Shown: positions 9,466 through 17,249, counted from the stretch's first letter. The stretch: DNA of 19,182 nt from Hyphomonadaceae bacterium (GCA_030696545.1 JAUYSA010000527.1:1-19182); one strand, 5' to 3'. Notes: generated from the letters alone by a model not told the origin. Program-made: numbers and translations.

Positions 9466-9620
9466 CTCGTTGTCAGGCAGAATAATGGATCGGACGTTGC
9501 GACATCGACAATTATTTTAGTAAACAGATCATAACTACGATCATTTACTATTATGTTTATTTAACTAAATACCAACGTCGAATAATAACAACAATCAATT
9601 TGGCGATATATTGACTGCGG
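9466..9620 (-). promoter_or_regulatory. AT-rich promoter region for the cpaB-tadC operon
   Basis: This stretch is strikingly AT-rich against GC-rich surroundings. On the minus strand a possible -35 TTGTCG (plus 9506-9511) and -10 CATTAT (plus 9482-9487) are 18 bases apart, each matching 4 of 6 consensus positions. That would put transcription start about 30 bases before the 9447 ATG. Just upstream lies a 7-bp inverted repeat, TAGTAAA (9518-9524) and TTTACTA (9544-9550). Between and overlapping its arms are two GATCAT copies (9527-9532, 9539-9544), spaced 12 bases apart. The layout suggests a regulator site, but the regulator is unknown. Confidence 0.35.
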
Positions 9621-9983
9621 GACGAGTGGTTCCAGGGGCGCGCTGGTCGAGCGTCCCTAGCCAAACCCCCAGCTCTCGTGCCCGACTTGGCCTGACGAAA
9701 CGGCGAAGTGGCCCAGGGCGGCTCGGCAAGCGCTCGACTTTCTACTATGCCGCCGACATGCGGACCTTCCCAACGGCTGCAACGAGTCAGGAGCGGAAGT
9801 TGGGGCCGGTCCAGAAACCGGACGTTAGCTCCCTGCCCTCCTCCGTCCGCTCACGACCCTTGGGGACACTGTAGCCGTCCGCCTTTTGGCCACGAGTCCC
9901 TCGCTTCATCCTTCTTTGCCTCGACGCCTGCTCAACGCGGAGTCATGCTCAAAACATCTCCTCCGCGCATCTGGAGGTACGCC
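9621..9983. other. GC-rich intergenic stretch without a recognisable gene
   Basis: The frame of the downstream TPR gene stays open back to 9708, but those extra 92 codons give a Pro/Arg/Ser-rich string with no protein character. They lie upstream of a clear ribosome site and signal peptide, so I treat the stretch as non-coding. A GGAGG at 9973-9977 serves the next gene. No promoter, RNA gene or repeat could be established. Confidence 0.5.
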
Positions 9984-11588
9984 ATGCGCATTCTTCCGAA
10001 GCTGGCCAGCGGCTTGGCTGCAGCCATCTCGGTGGCGTTCGCGCCCCCGCTCGCCGCGCAGCCGCACGATCACGGTGATCACGCCCGTCCAGCCCTCGGT
10101 GAAGTGAACTTTCCCGTGACCTGTAGCCCGGCCGCGCGGGTCCTGTTCAACCAGGGCATGACCCTGCAGCATTCGTTCTGGTACGGCCCCGCGCGGGAAG
10201 CGTTCCGCAAGTCGGTGGCGGCCGATCCCGCCTGCGTCATGGGCTACTGGGGCCAGGCGCTGTCGCTACTGAACAATCCCTTCACGCCCCCCGTCGCGGA
10301 GAACCTGCGCGAGGGCAAGGCGCTGCTGCAGAAGGCCCAGGCGATCGGCGCGAAGACCGAGCGTGAGGCCGGCTACATCGCAGCCCTTTCGACTCTGTTC
10401 GCTGGCGACGACCTGCAGGGGCACCCGGTGCGGATCGCGCAGTACAAGGAGGCGATGGCGGGACTTCGCGGGCGCCACCCCGACGACCCCGAAGCCGCTA
10501 TCGGCTATGCACTGTCGCTGATCATGGCCGCACCGGCGAACGACAAGGCCTATGCGAACCAACTGGCGGCGGCCGAAATCCTCGAGGCTGAGTTCGCCCG
10601 CCAGCCGCGGCACCCAGGCGTCGCCCACTACACGATCCACACATACGACGTGCCGGCGCTGGCGCACCGCGGGGTGGCGGCCGCCGAACGTTATGCGGCC
10701 ATCGCCGCGGATGCGCCGCACGCGCTGCACATGCCCTCGCACATCTTCACGAGGGTCGGTCGATGGGAGGACTCGATCAGGACCAACCGTCGCTCGGCCG
10801 ACATAGCGGTGGCGCGCGGCGAGGTGTTCGATGCCGTGCACGCCATGGACTACATGGTCTACGCCTACCTCCAGACCGCTCAGCCAGAAGCGGCCTTGGC
10901 CGTGTTGAAGGAGATCGACCAGTTCAAGAACTGGAAGCTTGACCGGCCTATCGCAGGCTACGCCTTTGCCGCCATGCCCGCCCGATACATGCTGGAGCGC
11001 GGCGATTGGAAGGGTGCGGCCCAGCTGACCACGCGGCGATATGGCGTGCCCTATGTGGACGCGATTACCCATTTCGGCCGGGCGGTCGGCTCGGCGCGTA
11101 GTGGCGATCCAGCAGCCTCGCGCACTGACATCGAGGCCTTGAGGGCGACTTCGGCGGCTTTGGAAGGGAAGGACGCCTACTGGCATGAGCAGGTGGAGAT
11201 CCTGCGGCTGGGCGCCGAGGGGTGGGCGGCGTTCGCCTCGGGAGCGCGAGGCGACGGCCTCACCCTCCTACGTGAAGCCGTCGAGCGCGAAGCCAGGACC
11301 GAGAAGCATCCCGTGACGCCTGGTCCCCTAGCGCCTGCTCGGGAACAGTATGCGGAGATGCTGATGCTTGCCGGGCGCCCCTCCGACGCCCAGCGGGAGT
11401 TCGACGAGGTGCTGAAGACAGAGCCGCGGCGGTTGCGCGCCGTCTATGGCGCGGCCCGCAGCGCCGAGCTGGCTGGGGCGTCCGACACCGCGGCGCGGCG
11501 GTATGCCGAGTTGGTGGAGATCGCCAAGCCAGCAGGAATTACGCAGCCGGCGCTTATCAGTGCAAAGGCCTTTGTCGCCCCGCATTGA
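9984..11588 (+). CDS. Exported tetratricopeptide-repeat protein
   Basis: The protein has 534 residues. Start ATG 9984 is chosen because GGAGG stands 6 bases upstream and the protein then opens with a clean signal peptide (MRILPKLASGLAAAISVAFA, cleavage near AAQ|PHDHG). After a His-rich start (HDHGDH), the body is helical with TPR-like units. One near residue 53 reads LQHSFWYGPAREAFRKSVAA, and later ones lie near RYAAIAADAPHALHMPSHIF, AYLQTAQPEAALAVLKEID and EMLMLAGRPSDAQREFDEVL. It resembles a widespread family of periplasmic TPR proteins of about 500-600 residues with no assigned reaction; I infer a protein-binding role. It points away from cpaB and stands alone. An antisense open frame of about 300 codons is a codon-bias shadow. 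Confidence 0.88.
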   Translation: MRILPKLASGLAAAISVAFAPPLAAQPHDHGDHARPALGEVNFPVTCSPAARVLFNQGMTLQHSFWYGPAREAFRKSVAADPACVMGYWGQALSLLNNPFTPPVAENLREGKALLQKAQAIGAKTEREAGYIAALSTLFAGDDLQGHPVRIAQYKEAMAGLRGRHPDDPEAAIGYALSLIMAAPANDKAYANQLAAAEILEAEFARQPRHPGVAHYTIHTYDVPALAHRGVAAAERYAAIAADAPHALHMPSHIFTRVGRWEDSIRTNRRSADIAVARGEVFDAVHAMDYMVYAYLQTAQPEAALAVLKEIDQFKNWKLDRPIAGYAFAAMPARYMLERGDWKGAAQLTTRRYGVPYVDAITHFGRAVGSARSGDPAASRTDIEALRATSAALEGKDAYWHEQVEILRLGAEGWAAFASGARGDGLTLLREAVEREARTEKHPVTPGPLAPAREQYAEMLMLAGRPSDAQREFDEVLKTEPRRLRAVYGAARSAELAGASDTAARRYAELVEIAKPAGITQPALISAKAFVAPH

Positions 11589-11798
11589 GCGAGCTCCAGC
11601 AGCATTCCAACGTGCAGCCCTCACCCGGCATGTCCGCGACCCACTCCAAGCAGGCGGCCCGGAGGTCCGGACTGGATCGGCCTGAATGGGGCGCTTGCGA
11701 CGCCTAGCGAAGGCTCTCGTCCCTCCCAGCACCAGCTCGACAGCTTGCCGAAGGTGGCGCAGAGTTTCGTGCGCCTAGGCGTGAGAGTTAAGCCTCAC

Positions 11799-12182
11799 AT
11801 GAGGGAGAGCACGCTCGTGGACTCCGGTATCCAGGTTCGACGCTTTGACACCCCCGACCAGACCATGGACATGAAGGCGGCCGGTGGAATCTCAATCATA
11901 CATATGAACGACGGCACCACGGGGATGCACGCCATCTTCGAGCCCGGATGGACGTGGGAGAAGGACGAGAAGCCTCTGCTGGGCTCTCCGCCATGCTGCC
12001 CCATGCGCCACACCGGGTACTGCATCAGCGGTACGCTCGTTGTCCGCATGATTGATTCTAATGCTGAAACCCGCATCACCGGAGGGGATTTTTTCGAGAT
12101 ACCCCCTGGGCACGACGGCTATGTCGATGGTCCTGATCGCGTAGAGCTGATTCTCTTTGCACCTCCGGAACATGTTCACTGA
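11799..12182 (+). CDS. Cupin-domain protein
   Basis: The protein has 127 residues from ATG 11799. The sequence fits a single-domain cupin beta-barrel: a first motif region around FEPGWTWEKDEKPL to CCPMRHTGYCISGTLVVRM (48-84) and a second motif GGDFFEIPPGHDGYV (95-109). H71 and H105 are candidate metal ligands, and a Cys pair (C66, C67) sits just before the first. There is no signal peptide, so it is probably cytosolic. The frame stays open upstream to a TTG at 11745, but that extension has no supporting start signal. The 210-bp gap from the TPR gene suggests independent transcription. Such small cupins range from isomerases to sensors, and no specific reaction can be assigned. Confidence 0.8.
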   Translation: MRESTLVDSGIQVRRFDTPDQTMDMKAAGGISIIHMNDGTTGMHAIFEPGWTWEKDEKPLLGSPPCCPMRHTGYCISGTLVVRMIDSNAETRITGGDFFEIPPGHDGYVDGPDRVELILFAPPEHVH

Positions 12183-12706
12183 GCCGGCGATGTCCGCTCC
12201 CCACGCTGGCAGATCGTCTCAAGGACCTTTGTGTATGCCATCGCCTCAGCACCACGGGCGGCGTTAAACGCCCAATGTGAAAGGGTCCGTTCCATGCGGC
12301 GAGCCATCCTGTACATAGTGCAGCAGCAACAATACCTATGCGCCCCCCCAGTCCGTAGAGGCACGGAATATGCGCTGAGGCCAAGCTCGGGCGCAAATCC
12401 GCGATAGCGACCTCGCACATAGCCCGTTGTCGCGCTGCCTTACCGAAAAAATCACTCGACTTAGGTCTAAGTCGCGCCGGGAGCGGCGTTGGCTTGTTCC
12501 CAGACACGCGCCCTTCGCGAGGCGTCTAACCGACAGGGACCCGCAGGGCGCGCAAGGGGCCAATCCAGGATCCGGGTCATTTGTATGAGCGGCGCTGCCG
12601 ACGGCAAGGTAAACGCTGAAAGCCTCGCCGACGTCGTTCTGGGCAAGCCATTCCATCCAATCGCGGTCGTGCGTGGTTGCCTTCAATCGCAGTCGAACCC
12701 TCAAGT
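12183..12706. other. Gene-poor stretch between cupin gene and the 62-residue gene
   Basis: Several overlapping open frames exist on the minus strand, but none has a good start signal or recognisable domain. The best minus-strand stretch (roughly 12590-12700) is too short to judge. The one clear structure is an 18-bp palindrome at 12457-12474, listed separately. Confidence 0.4.
12457..12474. promoter_or_regulatory. 18-bp palindrome, operator-like
   Basis: CGACTTAGGTCTAAGTCG has perfect 8-bp arms (CGACTTAG and CTAAGTCG) around a central GT. It lacks a T run, and a 2-base loop is too tight for an RNA hairpin, so a site for a dimeric DNA-binding protein is more likely than a terminator. A run of six A's lies just before it (12446-12451). 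Which gene it would control is unclear, since the neighbours are 275 bp or more away. Confidence 0.4.
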
Positions 12707-12895
12707 CTACTGTTCTTCCACGCAGGGAATTTCCGCTAGCTGACGCGAGCCTTGCCATAGCTCCACGGTCGGATTGCCTTGATCGCAAAGCTTGTGCGCT
12801 TGACGTTCAGCCTCAGCTTGATCGTCGGCTTCGATCCATTTGCCCCAGACGATGTGACCTGAGGGATCGAGTACGTAGGCGCGAAATGTCGACAT
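12707..12895 (-). CDS. Small conserved-type hypothetical protein
   Basis: The protein has 62 residues from ATG 12893-12895, with a G-run five bases upstream as a possible ribosome site. It reads as a compact alpha/beta protein: MSTFRAYVLDPSGHIVWGKW, a helix DDQAEAERQAHKLCDQ, then PTVELWQGSRQLAEI. This pattern (RAYxLDxxGHIVWxxWIEADD … VELWQG) is, from memory, common to small uncharacterised alphaproteobacterial proteins. Nothing in it indicates a catalytic function, and it has no signal peptide. It stands alone and opposite in direction to its neighbours. Confidence 0.7.
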   Translation of the reverse strand: MSTFRAYVLDPSGHIVWGKWIEADDQAEAERQAHKLCDQGNPTVELWQGSRQLAEIPCVEEQ

Positions 12896-13039
12896 TGGGC
12901 CCCCGTCTGCCTGGCGAAACTGGAGTGGTGATCAGAGGTTTGCATTCTGACCCCGGTGCGGCGAATTGTCGTCAACTTACGCTTCTCCCAGTCGCTCTGG
13001 TATGGGCACAAGGCTCAGTCGGCATTTTCTGTTACCTCC

Positions 13040-13067
13040 CCCTTGCTACACATGATCGTAGCAAGGG
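13040..13067. repeat. Perfect 10-bp stem-loop
   Basis: CCCTTGCTAC (13040-13049) and GTAGCAAGGG (13058-13067) are exact reverse complements around an 8-base loop (ACATGATC). As RNA this would be a stable hairpin in either direction. No T run follows on either strand, so it is not a standard intrinsic terminator. It could be a 3'-end stabiliser, a protein site or part of an unannotated small RNA. Confidence 0.45.
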
Positions 13068-13235
13068 AGGACTGCTGGTCTGCGCCAGGCGCTAACACCG
13101 GCTCCGACGCCTAAAGCGGACGCTCAACGCGCACCCCACCGAGCCGCTGCTCTCTGTGGCTATTTTCGCTCAGGAGCTGCCGTTGAGCTAAATCCATAAA
13201 GCTGGCGCATCGCGTTTGGATTCTTAGCTGAAGAA

Positions 13236-13275
13236 TTTGGCGCATTCAGCCGCCGGTCATCTGGCATGCGCCAAA
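13236..13275. promoter_or_regulatory. 10-bp inverted repeat upstream of the phospholipase D gene
   Basis: TTTGGCGCAT (13236-13245) and ATGCGCCAAA (13266-13275) are exact reverse complements separated by 20 bases. A further GGCGCAT occurs at 13204-13210. The pair ends 68 bases before the GTG start of the downstream gene, a position suited to an operator. The spacing puts the arm centres three helical turns apart (30 bp), as expected for a dimer or looped binding site. Confidence 0.35.
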
Positions 13276-13343
13276 CTATCATCGGTTCGCGCGCCACCGC
13301 CCCGGCCGGTGCGGCGCTCGGGCATGCCGATGGAGTCTGATAC

Positions 13344-14867
13344 GTGCTGCTGAAGCCTGGAGCCACCTGCTGGCGCGCCGAGACCACGCCTCGGGCTGCG
13401 GTGTTCATCGACGTCGAAGACTATTTCGCCGCTGTTATGTCCGCGATCTCCAAGGCGACGCGTTCGGTCCACATCCTTGGCTGGGCCTTTCATCCCCTCA
13501 CTGTGTTCGAGCCACAGGTCGATCGCCCGACCCCGGACGAAAGCCAGATCGCCGCTTTCCTGAAGGCCATCGCCCTGGTGCGTCCGGAGCTCGACATCCG
13601 GCTGTTGTGCTGGAAGGCCGCCCTGCCCATCGCCATCACACAGGACTTCTACCCCCAGCGGGCGGCGAAGGACTTCCGCAACACCAGCGTCCGCTTCGAA
13701 GTGGACGGGAAGCTTCCCCTGGGCGCTAGTCATCATCAGAAGGTGGTGGTTATCGACGACGCCATCGCATTCTGCGGCGGTTGCGATTTCGGTCCCGACC
13801 GTTGGGACACCTGCGACCACGAGGATGACAACCTGCGCCGCGCTGCCACTCCTGGCTCGCTTCCCTGTTTCGATCCTCGCCATGAGGTGATGAGTCTGGT
13901 GGACGGCCCCGCCGCCCAGGCTTTAGGCGACCTCTTCCGTGCCCGTTGGTTGCGCGCCACCGGCGAGAAGATCCCCACGCCGTCCACGCCCTGCCCCAGC
14001 GACCCCTGGCCCGCCGGGACCCCGCCGCAGTTCACCGACGTCCGCGTGGGCCTGTCCCGCTCGGCCGCCGCCTGGGGCGGCGAGGCGCAGATCCGCGAGA
14101 ACGAGACGCTTTACTTGGCCTCGATCGCGGCGGCGAAGGACTGCATCTACATGGAGAACCAGTATTTCACCTCGCCAGTGATCGCCGAGGCTCTGGCCCA
14201 GCGGCTGTCCGAGCCCACGGGCCCAGAGGTTATCCTGGTCTCCACCGGGCACGCTCCAAGCTATTTCGACCGCCTGACCATGGATCGTACGCGCTCATTC
14301 TTCATCCAGCGGTTGAAGGACGCCGACAAGCACGGCCGGTTCCAGATCTATAGCCCGGTGACGAGCTTGGGCCGCACCATCATCGTCCACGCCAAGCTGG
14401 CGATCATTGACGACGTCCTGCTCCGCATAGGCTCGTCCAACATCAACAACCGCTCCTTGGGACTCGACACTGAGTGCGACCTCTCCATCGAGCCCGAGGC
14501 CGGGGCGCGGCGGGAGCATCGCAAGGCCATCGGCCGCTTGCGCACCCGGCTGGTCGCCCACTGGCTCGGCTGCGACGACGCCACCTTTGATGAGGCGCTG
14601 AAGACCGCAGGCGGCCTCGGCCCCGCCATCGAGTCCCTGCGCCTGAAGGGCCACTGCCGCCTGCGCCCCTTGCCGATCCTGTCGCTGAAACCCCTGGCCG
14701 CGATAATCGCGACCTTCCACATCGGGGACCCGGTCGGCCCGAGGGATTCCTGGCGCCCGTGGCTGCGCCGCCGCACGGTGAAGGCTGAGCTCAAAACTGC
14801 CGTCGATACCTTGCGCCGTGCCAGCTTGGAGACCGTCAGTCCGCGCCTAAGTGCGAAGACCGTCTAA
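13344..14867 (+). CDS. Phospholipase D family protein with two HKD motifs
   Basis: The protein has 507 residues. The GTG start at 13344 has GGAG eight bases upstream. Both catalytic HxKx4D motifs are intact: H131-K133-D138 in SHHQKVVVIDD, followed by FCGGCDFG, and H349-K351-D356 in VHAKLAIIDD, followed by GSSNINNRS. A conserved ENQYF (271-275) lies between the halves. Family members hydrolyse or exchange phosphodiester bonds of phospholipids through a phospho-histidine intermediate. No signal peptide or membrane helix is visible, so it is probably cytosolic or peripherally membrane-bound. The C-terminal about 120 residues are Arg-rich and of unknown role. Phospholipase, phosphatidyltransferase and cardiolipin-synthase-like activities are all possible. 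It seems monocistronic. Confidence 0.9.
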   Translation: MLLKPGATCWRAETTPRAAVFIDVEDYFAAVMSAISKATRSVHILGWAFHPLTVFEPQVDRPTPDESQIAAFLKAIALVRPELDIRLLCWKAALPIAITQDFYPQRAAKDFRNTSVRFEVDGKLPLGASHHQKVVVIDDAIAFCGGCDFGPDRWDTCDHEDDNLRRAATPGSLPCFDPRHEVMSLVDGPAAQALGDLFRARWLRATGEKIPTPSTPCPSDPWPAGTPPQFTDVRVGLSRSAAAWGGEAQIRENETLYLASIAAAKDCIYMENQYFTSPVIAEALAQRLSEPTGPEVILVSTGHAPSYFDRLTMDRTRSFFIQRLKDADKHGRFQIYSPVTSLGRTIIVHAKLAIIDDVLLRIGSSNINNRSLGLDTECDLSIEPEAGARREHRKAIGRLRTRLVAHWLGCDDATFDEALKTAGGLGPAIESLRLKGHCRLRPLPILSLKPLAAIIATFHIGDPVGPRDSWRPWLRRRTVKAELKTAVDTLRRASLETVSPRLSAKTV

Positions 14868-15314
14868 CCCTCCTACAGTTGGTCACCCAGCCCTCTAGAC
14901 CTGCCCGTGGGCCGACGTTCTATCTGCGCTGACACATCAGGGGACTGGTTGACGTTGGGATCTGGCCTAGAGCGGACCTAAACGCGAATGCGCTATAACC
15001 CTCCGAGCTGCGGCGGCGGCGCACCAGCGAGGCAGGGTAGCCCTACCTTAGACTGGTGACTGAAGCGACGAACGCGGGCGCGCCTTGACCACAGCGGTGC
15101 TGCTCCAGCCCTGGGGAGCCATCTAGCGACTCGGCGCCGCGTCTGCGGCCATCAGGTCATGGCTCGCTGCTGTAGCATTGGGCAAGGCGTTCGGACCGAC
15201 CAGCGTGGCCACGTCAAATGACATGCCGAGGTGCCTGTGACGCGTAATCCGCACGGGCCATTAACTACTCGCGGCTAGACTGCCACCGCGAAGTCACAAA
15301 AGGAACGCCTCAAC
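14868..15314. other. Intergenic stretch without a recognisable gene
   Basis: Both strands were read and no open frame with a credible start and composition was found. The last bases hold AAAGGA (15299-15304), the ribosome site of the next gene. No clear terminator follows the phospholipase D gene. Confidence 0.45.
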
Positions 15315-15551
15315 ATGGATTGCGACATTGTTGAGCGAGCCTATGAATTAGCCGCCTCTGGAGAATATCAGTCAGTAAATGAAATTGTCATTCGCCTAAA
15401 GACCGAAGGCCACGTCGCCGTACTTACCGCTCTTCGTAGCCGCACTTTCAGACGTGAACTTCGATCAATGTGCAGTAGGACACAAACTGATTTACAGGAT
15501 TCGACTTCGCAACCGCCCCGCCATCATCAGGTCGGAACTACCGGCTGTTAA
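15315..15551 (+). CDS. Small hypothetical protein
   Basis: The protein has 78 residues from ATG 15315, with AAAGGA about ten bases upstream. The N-terminal part (about 1-55) is protein-like and helical: IVERAYELAASGEYQSVNEI, then VIRLKTEGH and LRSRTFRRELRSMC. This resembles, from memory, short uncharacterised proteins common in sphingomonads (ERAxELAxSG…SVxEIxxxL…LRxQL). The last about 22 residues are polar and look unstructured. No function is known. Its stop overlaps the stop of the convergent lipoprotein gene by 3-4 bases. Confidence 0.6.
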   Translation: MDCDIVERAYELAASGEYQSVNEIVIRLKTEGHVAVLTALRSRTFRRELRSMCSRTQTDLQDSTSQPPRHHQVGTTGC

Positions 15552-15937
15552 CGCTGCCCAGCATCTTGGGCCGCAGAGTCCGCTGCACTGTCTGCATCAT
15601 TGGCCGCGCGGTTAGCTGAACTCGCCGCCGCGCTGGCTTGATCCGCCGCTGCTTTAGCGTCCGCAGCGCTTTGGGCGGCAGGGACAGCCGCGGCGGCAGC
15701 CGCCTGTGTGGCGCTAGCCTGCGCCGCCGAGACCGCATTTGCGTTTGAAGCCGCCAACGTTGCGTTGGCGGCTTCAGCCGCCGACTGGGCCGCACCCGCG
15801 GCAATCACAGCATTGGCGTTCGCGTCGGCGGCTGCGTCTGCCGCTCTGTTGTCAGCAGGCCTGTTGCAGGCCGCAAGAGTGAACGCTGCGACAACGCTAC
15901 CACTCAGCATCGCCATCCGCATGGGTTTAATGTTCAT
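15548..15937 (-). CDS. Alanine-rich lipoprotein
   Basis: The protein has 129 residues. The N-terminus is a lipoprotein signal with lipobox LAAC, so Cys24 would be acylated. GGAG six bases before the ATG is a good ribosome site. The mature part is extremely rich in Ala with Asp, Asn, Ser and Gln (for example AADAKAAADQASAAASSANR) in an approximate heptad-like pattern. That suggests one long helix or coiled coil, in the manner of Lpp or alanine-zipper envelope lipoproteins. Low complexity makes homology searches unreliable. It probably sits in the outer membrane or periplasm; whether it contacts peptidoglycan is unknown. Confidence 0.75.
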   Translation of the reverse strand: MNIKPMRMAMLSGSVVAAFTLAACNRPADNRAADAAADANANAVIAAGAAQSAAEAANATLAASNANAVSAAQASATQAAAAAAVPAAQSAADAKAAADQASAAASSANRAANDADSAADSAAQDAGQR

Positions 15938-16412
15938 CTACGTCTCCAAAACTGAATGGCTTCCATCCTAGTCGGTTGTGCCGGGACACTCCAGCCATCG
16001 GCTCCACCTGAGATGGATACGCAAATTATGCACCGCGTCAGCGGCGATGATGATTGCACAGCCAGTGTCTTCTCCGACTTGCGGCAAAGATCTACTGCGC
16101 AATCCCAGTCAAAAAGTAGGCGTTACGGCAAGTAGAGCCATCAAGATCGAGTGCACGACGCCGGGGCCCAGGCACCAAGTAGGACCAAGCTGCTGATTGG
16201 CGCAATGGGGTGCGACGCAGCTCGCGGAGACAGTCGCACTTGGACGCTCGCATCAGGCCAAGCGACGAACTTTTAAGCAGCGAACTGTAATGCACCACTC
16301 CTCTGCCGAGCGACGGAGCACCTCTCAGCAACTTGCCTGCCGCGGTAAGGGCGGCACTCAATCTGCTGGTGAGGCGCTGCACCGTCGGCGAGGCTGCTAC
16401 CGAACTGCGCCG
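15938..16412. other. Intergenic stretch with a possible gene relic
   Basis: No intact gene is convincing between the lipoprotein start and the stop of the exported-protein cluster. A minus-strand stretch at about 16109-16214 may be a frameshifted remnant of a small membrane protein and is listed separately. Confidence 0.4.
16109..16214 (-). pseudogene. Possible frameshifted YqaE/Pmp3-like remnant
   Basis: On the minus strand one frame reads HPIAPISSLVLLGAWAP. A shift of one frame within the following CCCC then gives GVVHSILMALLAVTPTF and a stop (16109-16111). The combined string resembles the second half of YqaE/Pmp3 small membrane proteins (…LLTLLGYLPGVIHALYV…). No matching N-terminal half or start codon was found. 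The resemblance is short and rests on an assumed frameshift, so this is only a suggestion. Confidence 0.2.
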
Positions 16413-16874
16413 CTACTTCGTGCGCGTGGTCGAGCCTTCCGGCGTGGTCACCGAATAGGTCATTTCGCGCACCGGCTTCTCGCCCTGTTGCTTGTAGCGA
16501 GACACGGTGCGCGAGCGCACTTCGCCTTCTCGAACCACAGTACGGGTGCGCGATCGGGCGCGTTCATCATCATCCTGGGCGGTGGCTACCGAGCGCTGCA
16601 TTGCGCGACGTTCGTTGAGCTTGGCGTCGGAGCGAGTGCTGGCGGAGCCGTCCACAGCCACCGCGTCGCCGCCGCCCGCGACCCCGATCGAGGAGCCCTC
16701 CGGCGTGTTGGTCTGTTGGCCCGAGCCATAGGTCGAGGCAGAAACCCCCTGGCCGCTTACGCCGCCAGAACTCCCCCCCGTAACACTTTGAGCAAATCCC
16801 GTGGCGGGCGACGAAGCAATGGCGCTGATTGCGATAGCCGCGGCAAGCAGGCGAGCGCGTGATTGGCGGTGCAT
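16413..16874 (-). CDS. Exported low-complexity protein with YGSG/TPEG motif
   Basis: The protein has 153 residues. GGAGGA lies just upstream of the ATG (16872-16874), and the protein starts with a signal peptide, cleavage near residue 28 (TGFA|QS). The segment 31-80 is Gly/Ser-rich and holds TYGSGQQTNTPEGSSIGVAG (48-67). The segment 81-118 is highly charged (DDDERARSRTR). The C-terminus, RTVSRYKQQGEKPVREMTYS (122-141) followed by VTTPEGSTTRT, looks beta-strand forming. The ATG overlaps the stop of the upstream gene as TAATG, so the two are translationally coupled. I recognise no family. It is probably periplasmic or surface-exposed; the shared motif links it to the gene at 17295-17762. Confidence 0.75.
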   Translation of the reverse strand: MHRQSRARLLAAAIAISAIASSPATGFAQSVTGGSSGGVSGQGVSASTYGSGQQTNTPEGSSIGVAGGGDAVAVDGSASTRSDAKLNERRAMQRSVATAQDDDERARSRTRTVVREGEVRSRTVSRYKQQGEKPVREMTYSVTTPEGSTTRTK

Positions 16875-17227
16875 TATCTTCCTCCTCGGGCCGGACGCTC
16901 GTCCACGACGACGGTGCAGCCCTTCTGGTGATAGGTCCTGGTGACGGAGCGCCCGTCAGCGGCGGTGCTCAGGACGACTTGACCGCCTGCAGAACTCGAC
17001 GACGCGGATGCGCTGGATGAGGACGAGGCACCGCCTGAACCACGGTGCACTGAATTTGCGCTGACCGCGGCAGAAGGCGGCCCCTCGTAAGGACGCGTGG
17101 GGGCGCTCTCCATGCGCTGGCCATCCGCTGCGTAGCGGATCACCAGGCATTGGTCGTCACGTTCGGTGAGATCGTTCATCAGAGGACCTGTGGCGAGCAC
17201 GGCGATGACGACGGCCAAGCTGTTCAT
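16874..17227 (-). CDS. Serine-rich hypothetical protein of the exported cluster
   Basis: The protein has 117 residues from ATG 17225-17227. A hydrophobic N-terminus (MNSLAVVIAVLATGPL) suggests membrane anchoring or a weak signal peptide. A serine tract with Ala and Gly (about 64-82) separates two short segments that both contain AADG (CLVIRYAADGQRMESAP and LSTAADGRSVTRTYHQKGC). C27 and C104 could pair if exported. RSVTRTYHQKG resembles RTVSRYKQQG of the next gene, hinting at a related C-terminal strand module. The stop overlaps the next ATG by one base. No known family was recognised. Confidence 0.65.
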   Translation of the reverse strand: MNSLAVVIAVLATGPLMNDLTERDDQCLVIRYAADGQRMESAPTRPYEGPPSAAVSANSVHRGSGGASSSSSASASSSSAGGQVVLSTAADGRSVTRTYHQKGCTVVVDERPARGGR

Positions 17228-17249
17228 TTAAACTCTCGCGCGGCAAGGC

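Larger units (their letters stand above)
12896..13343. other. Intergenic stretch with inverted repeats, no gene seen
   Basis: No open frame here has both a credible start and a protein-like composition. It holds a 10-bp stem-loop at 13040-13067 and a 10-bp inverted repeat at 13236-13275, listed separately, plus a small ATTCTT/AAGAAT hairpin at 13220-13236. A GGAG at 13332-13335 is the probable ribosome site of the phospholipase D gene. Confidence 0.45.

Noticed and set aside
9708..9983. N-terminal extension of the TPR gene back to 9708
   Set aside because: The extra residues are Pro/Arg/Ser-rich and not protein-like, and a GGAGG plus a clean signal peptide start at 9984.
10266..11186. Long antisense frame opposite the TPR gene
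   Set aside because: It is explained by codon bias of the GC-rich TPR gene, with no domain or start signal.
11745..11798. TTG start for the cupin gene
   Set aside because: It has no ribosome site and no conserved domain in the extension; ATG 11799 is preferred.
12336..12788. Minus-strand 150-codon frame
   Set aside because: It overlaps the better-supported 62-residue gene and has no recognisable domain or ribosome site; a partial relic cannot be excluded.
13257..13883. Minus-strand frame overlapping the start of the phospholipase D gene
   Set aside because: It is opposite a gene with intact catalytic motifs; its composition is a shadow of that coding strand.
15236..15298. TGTGAC and GTCACA arms before the 78-residue gene
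   Set aside because: Only 6-bp arms separated by 51 bases, easily due to chance.
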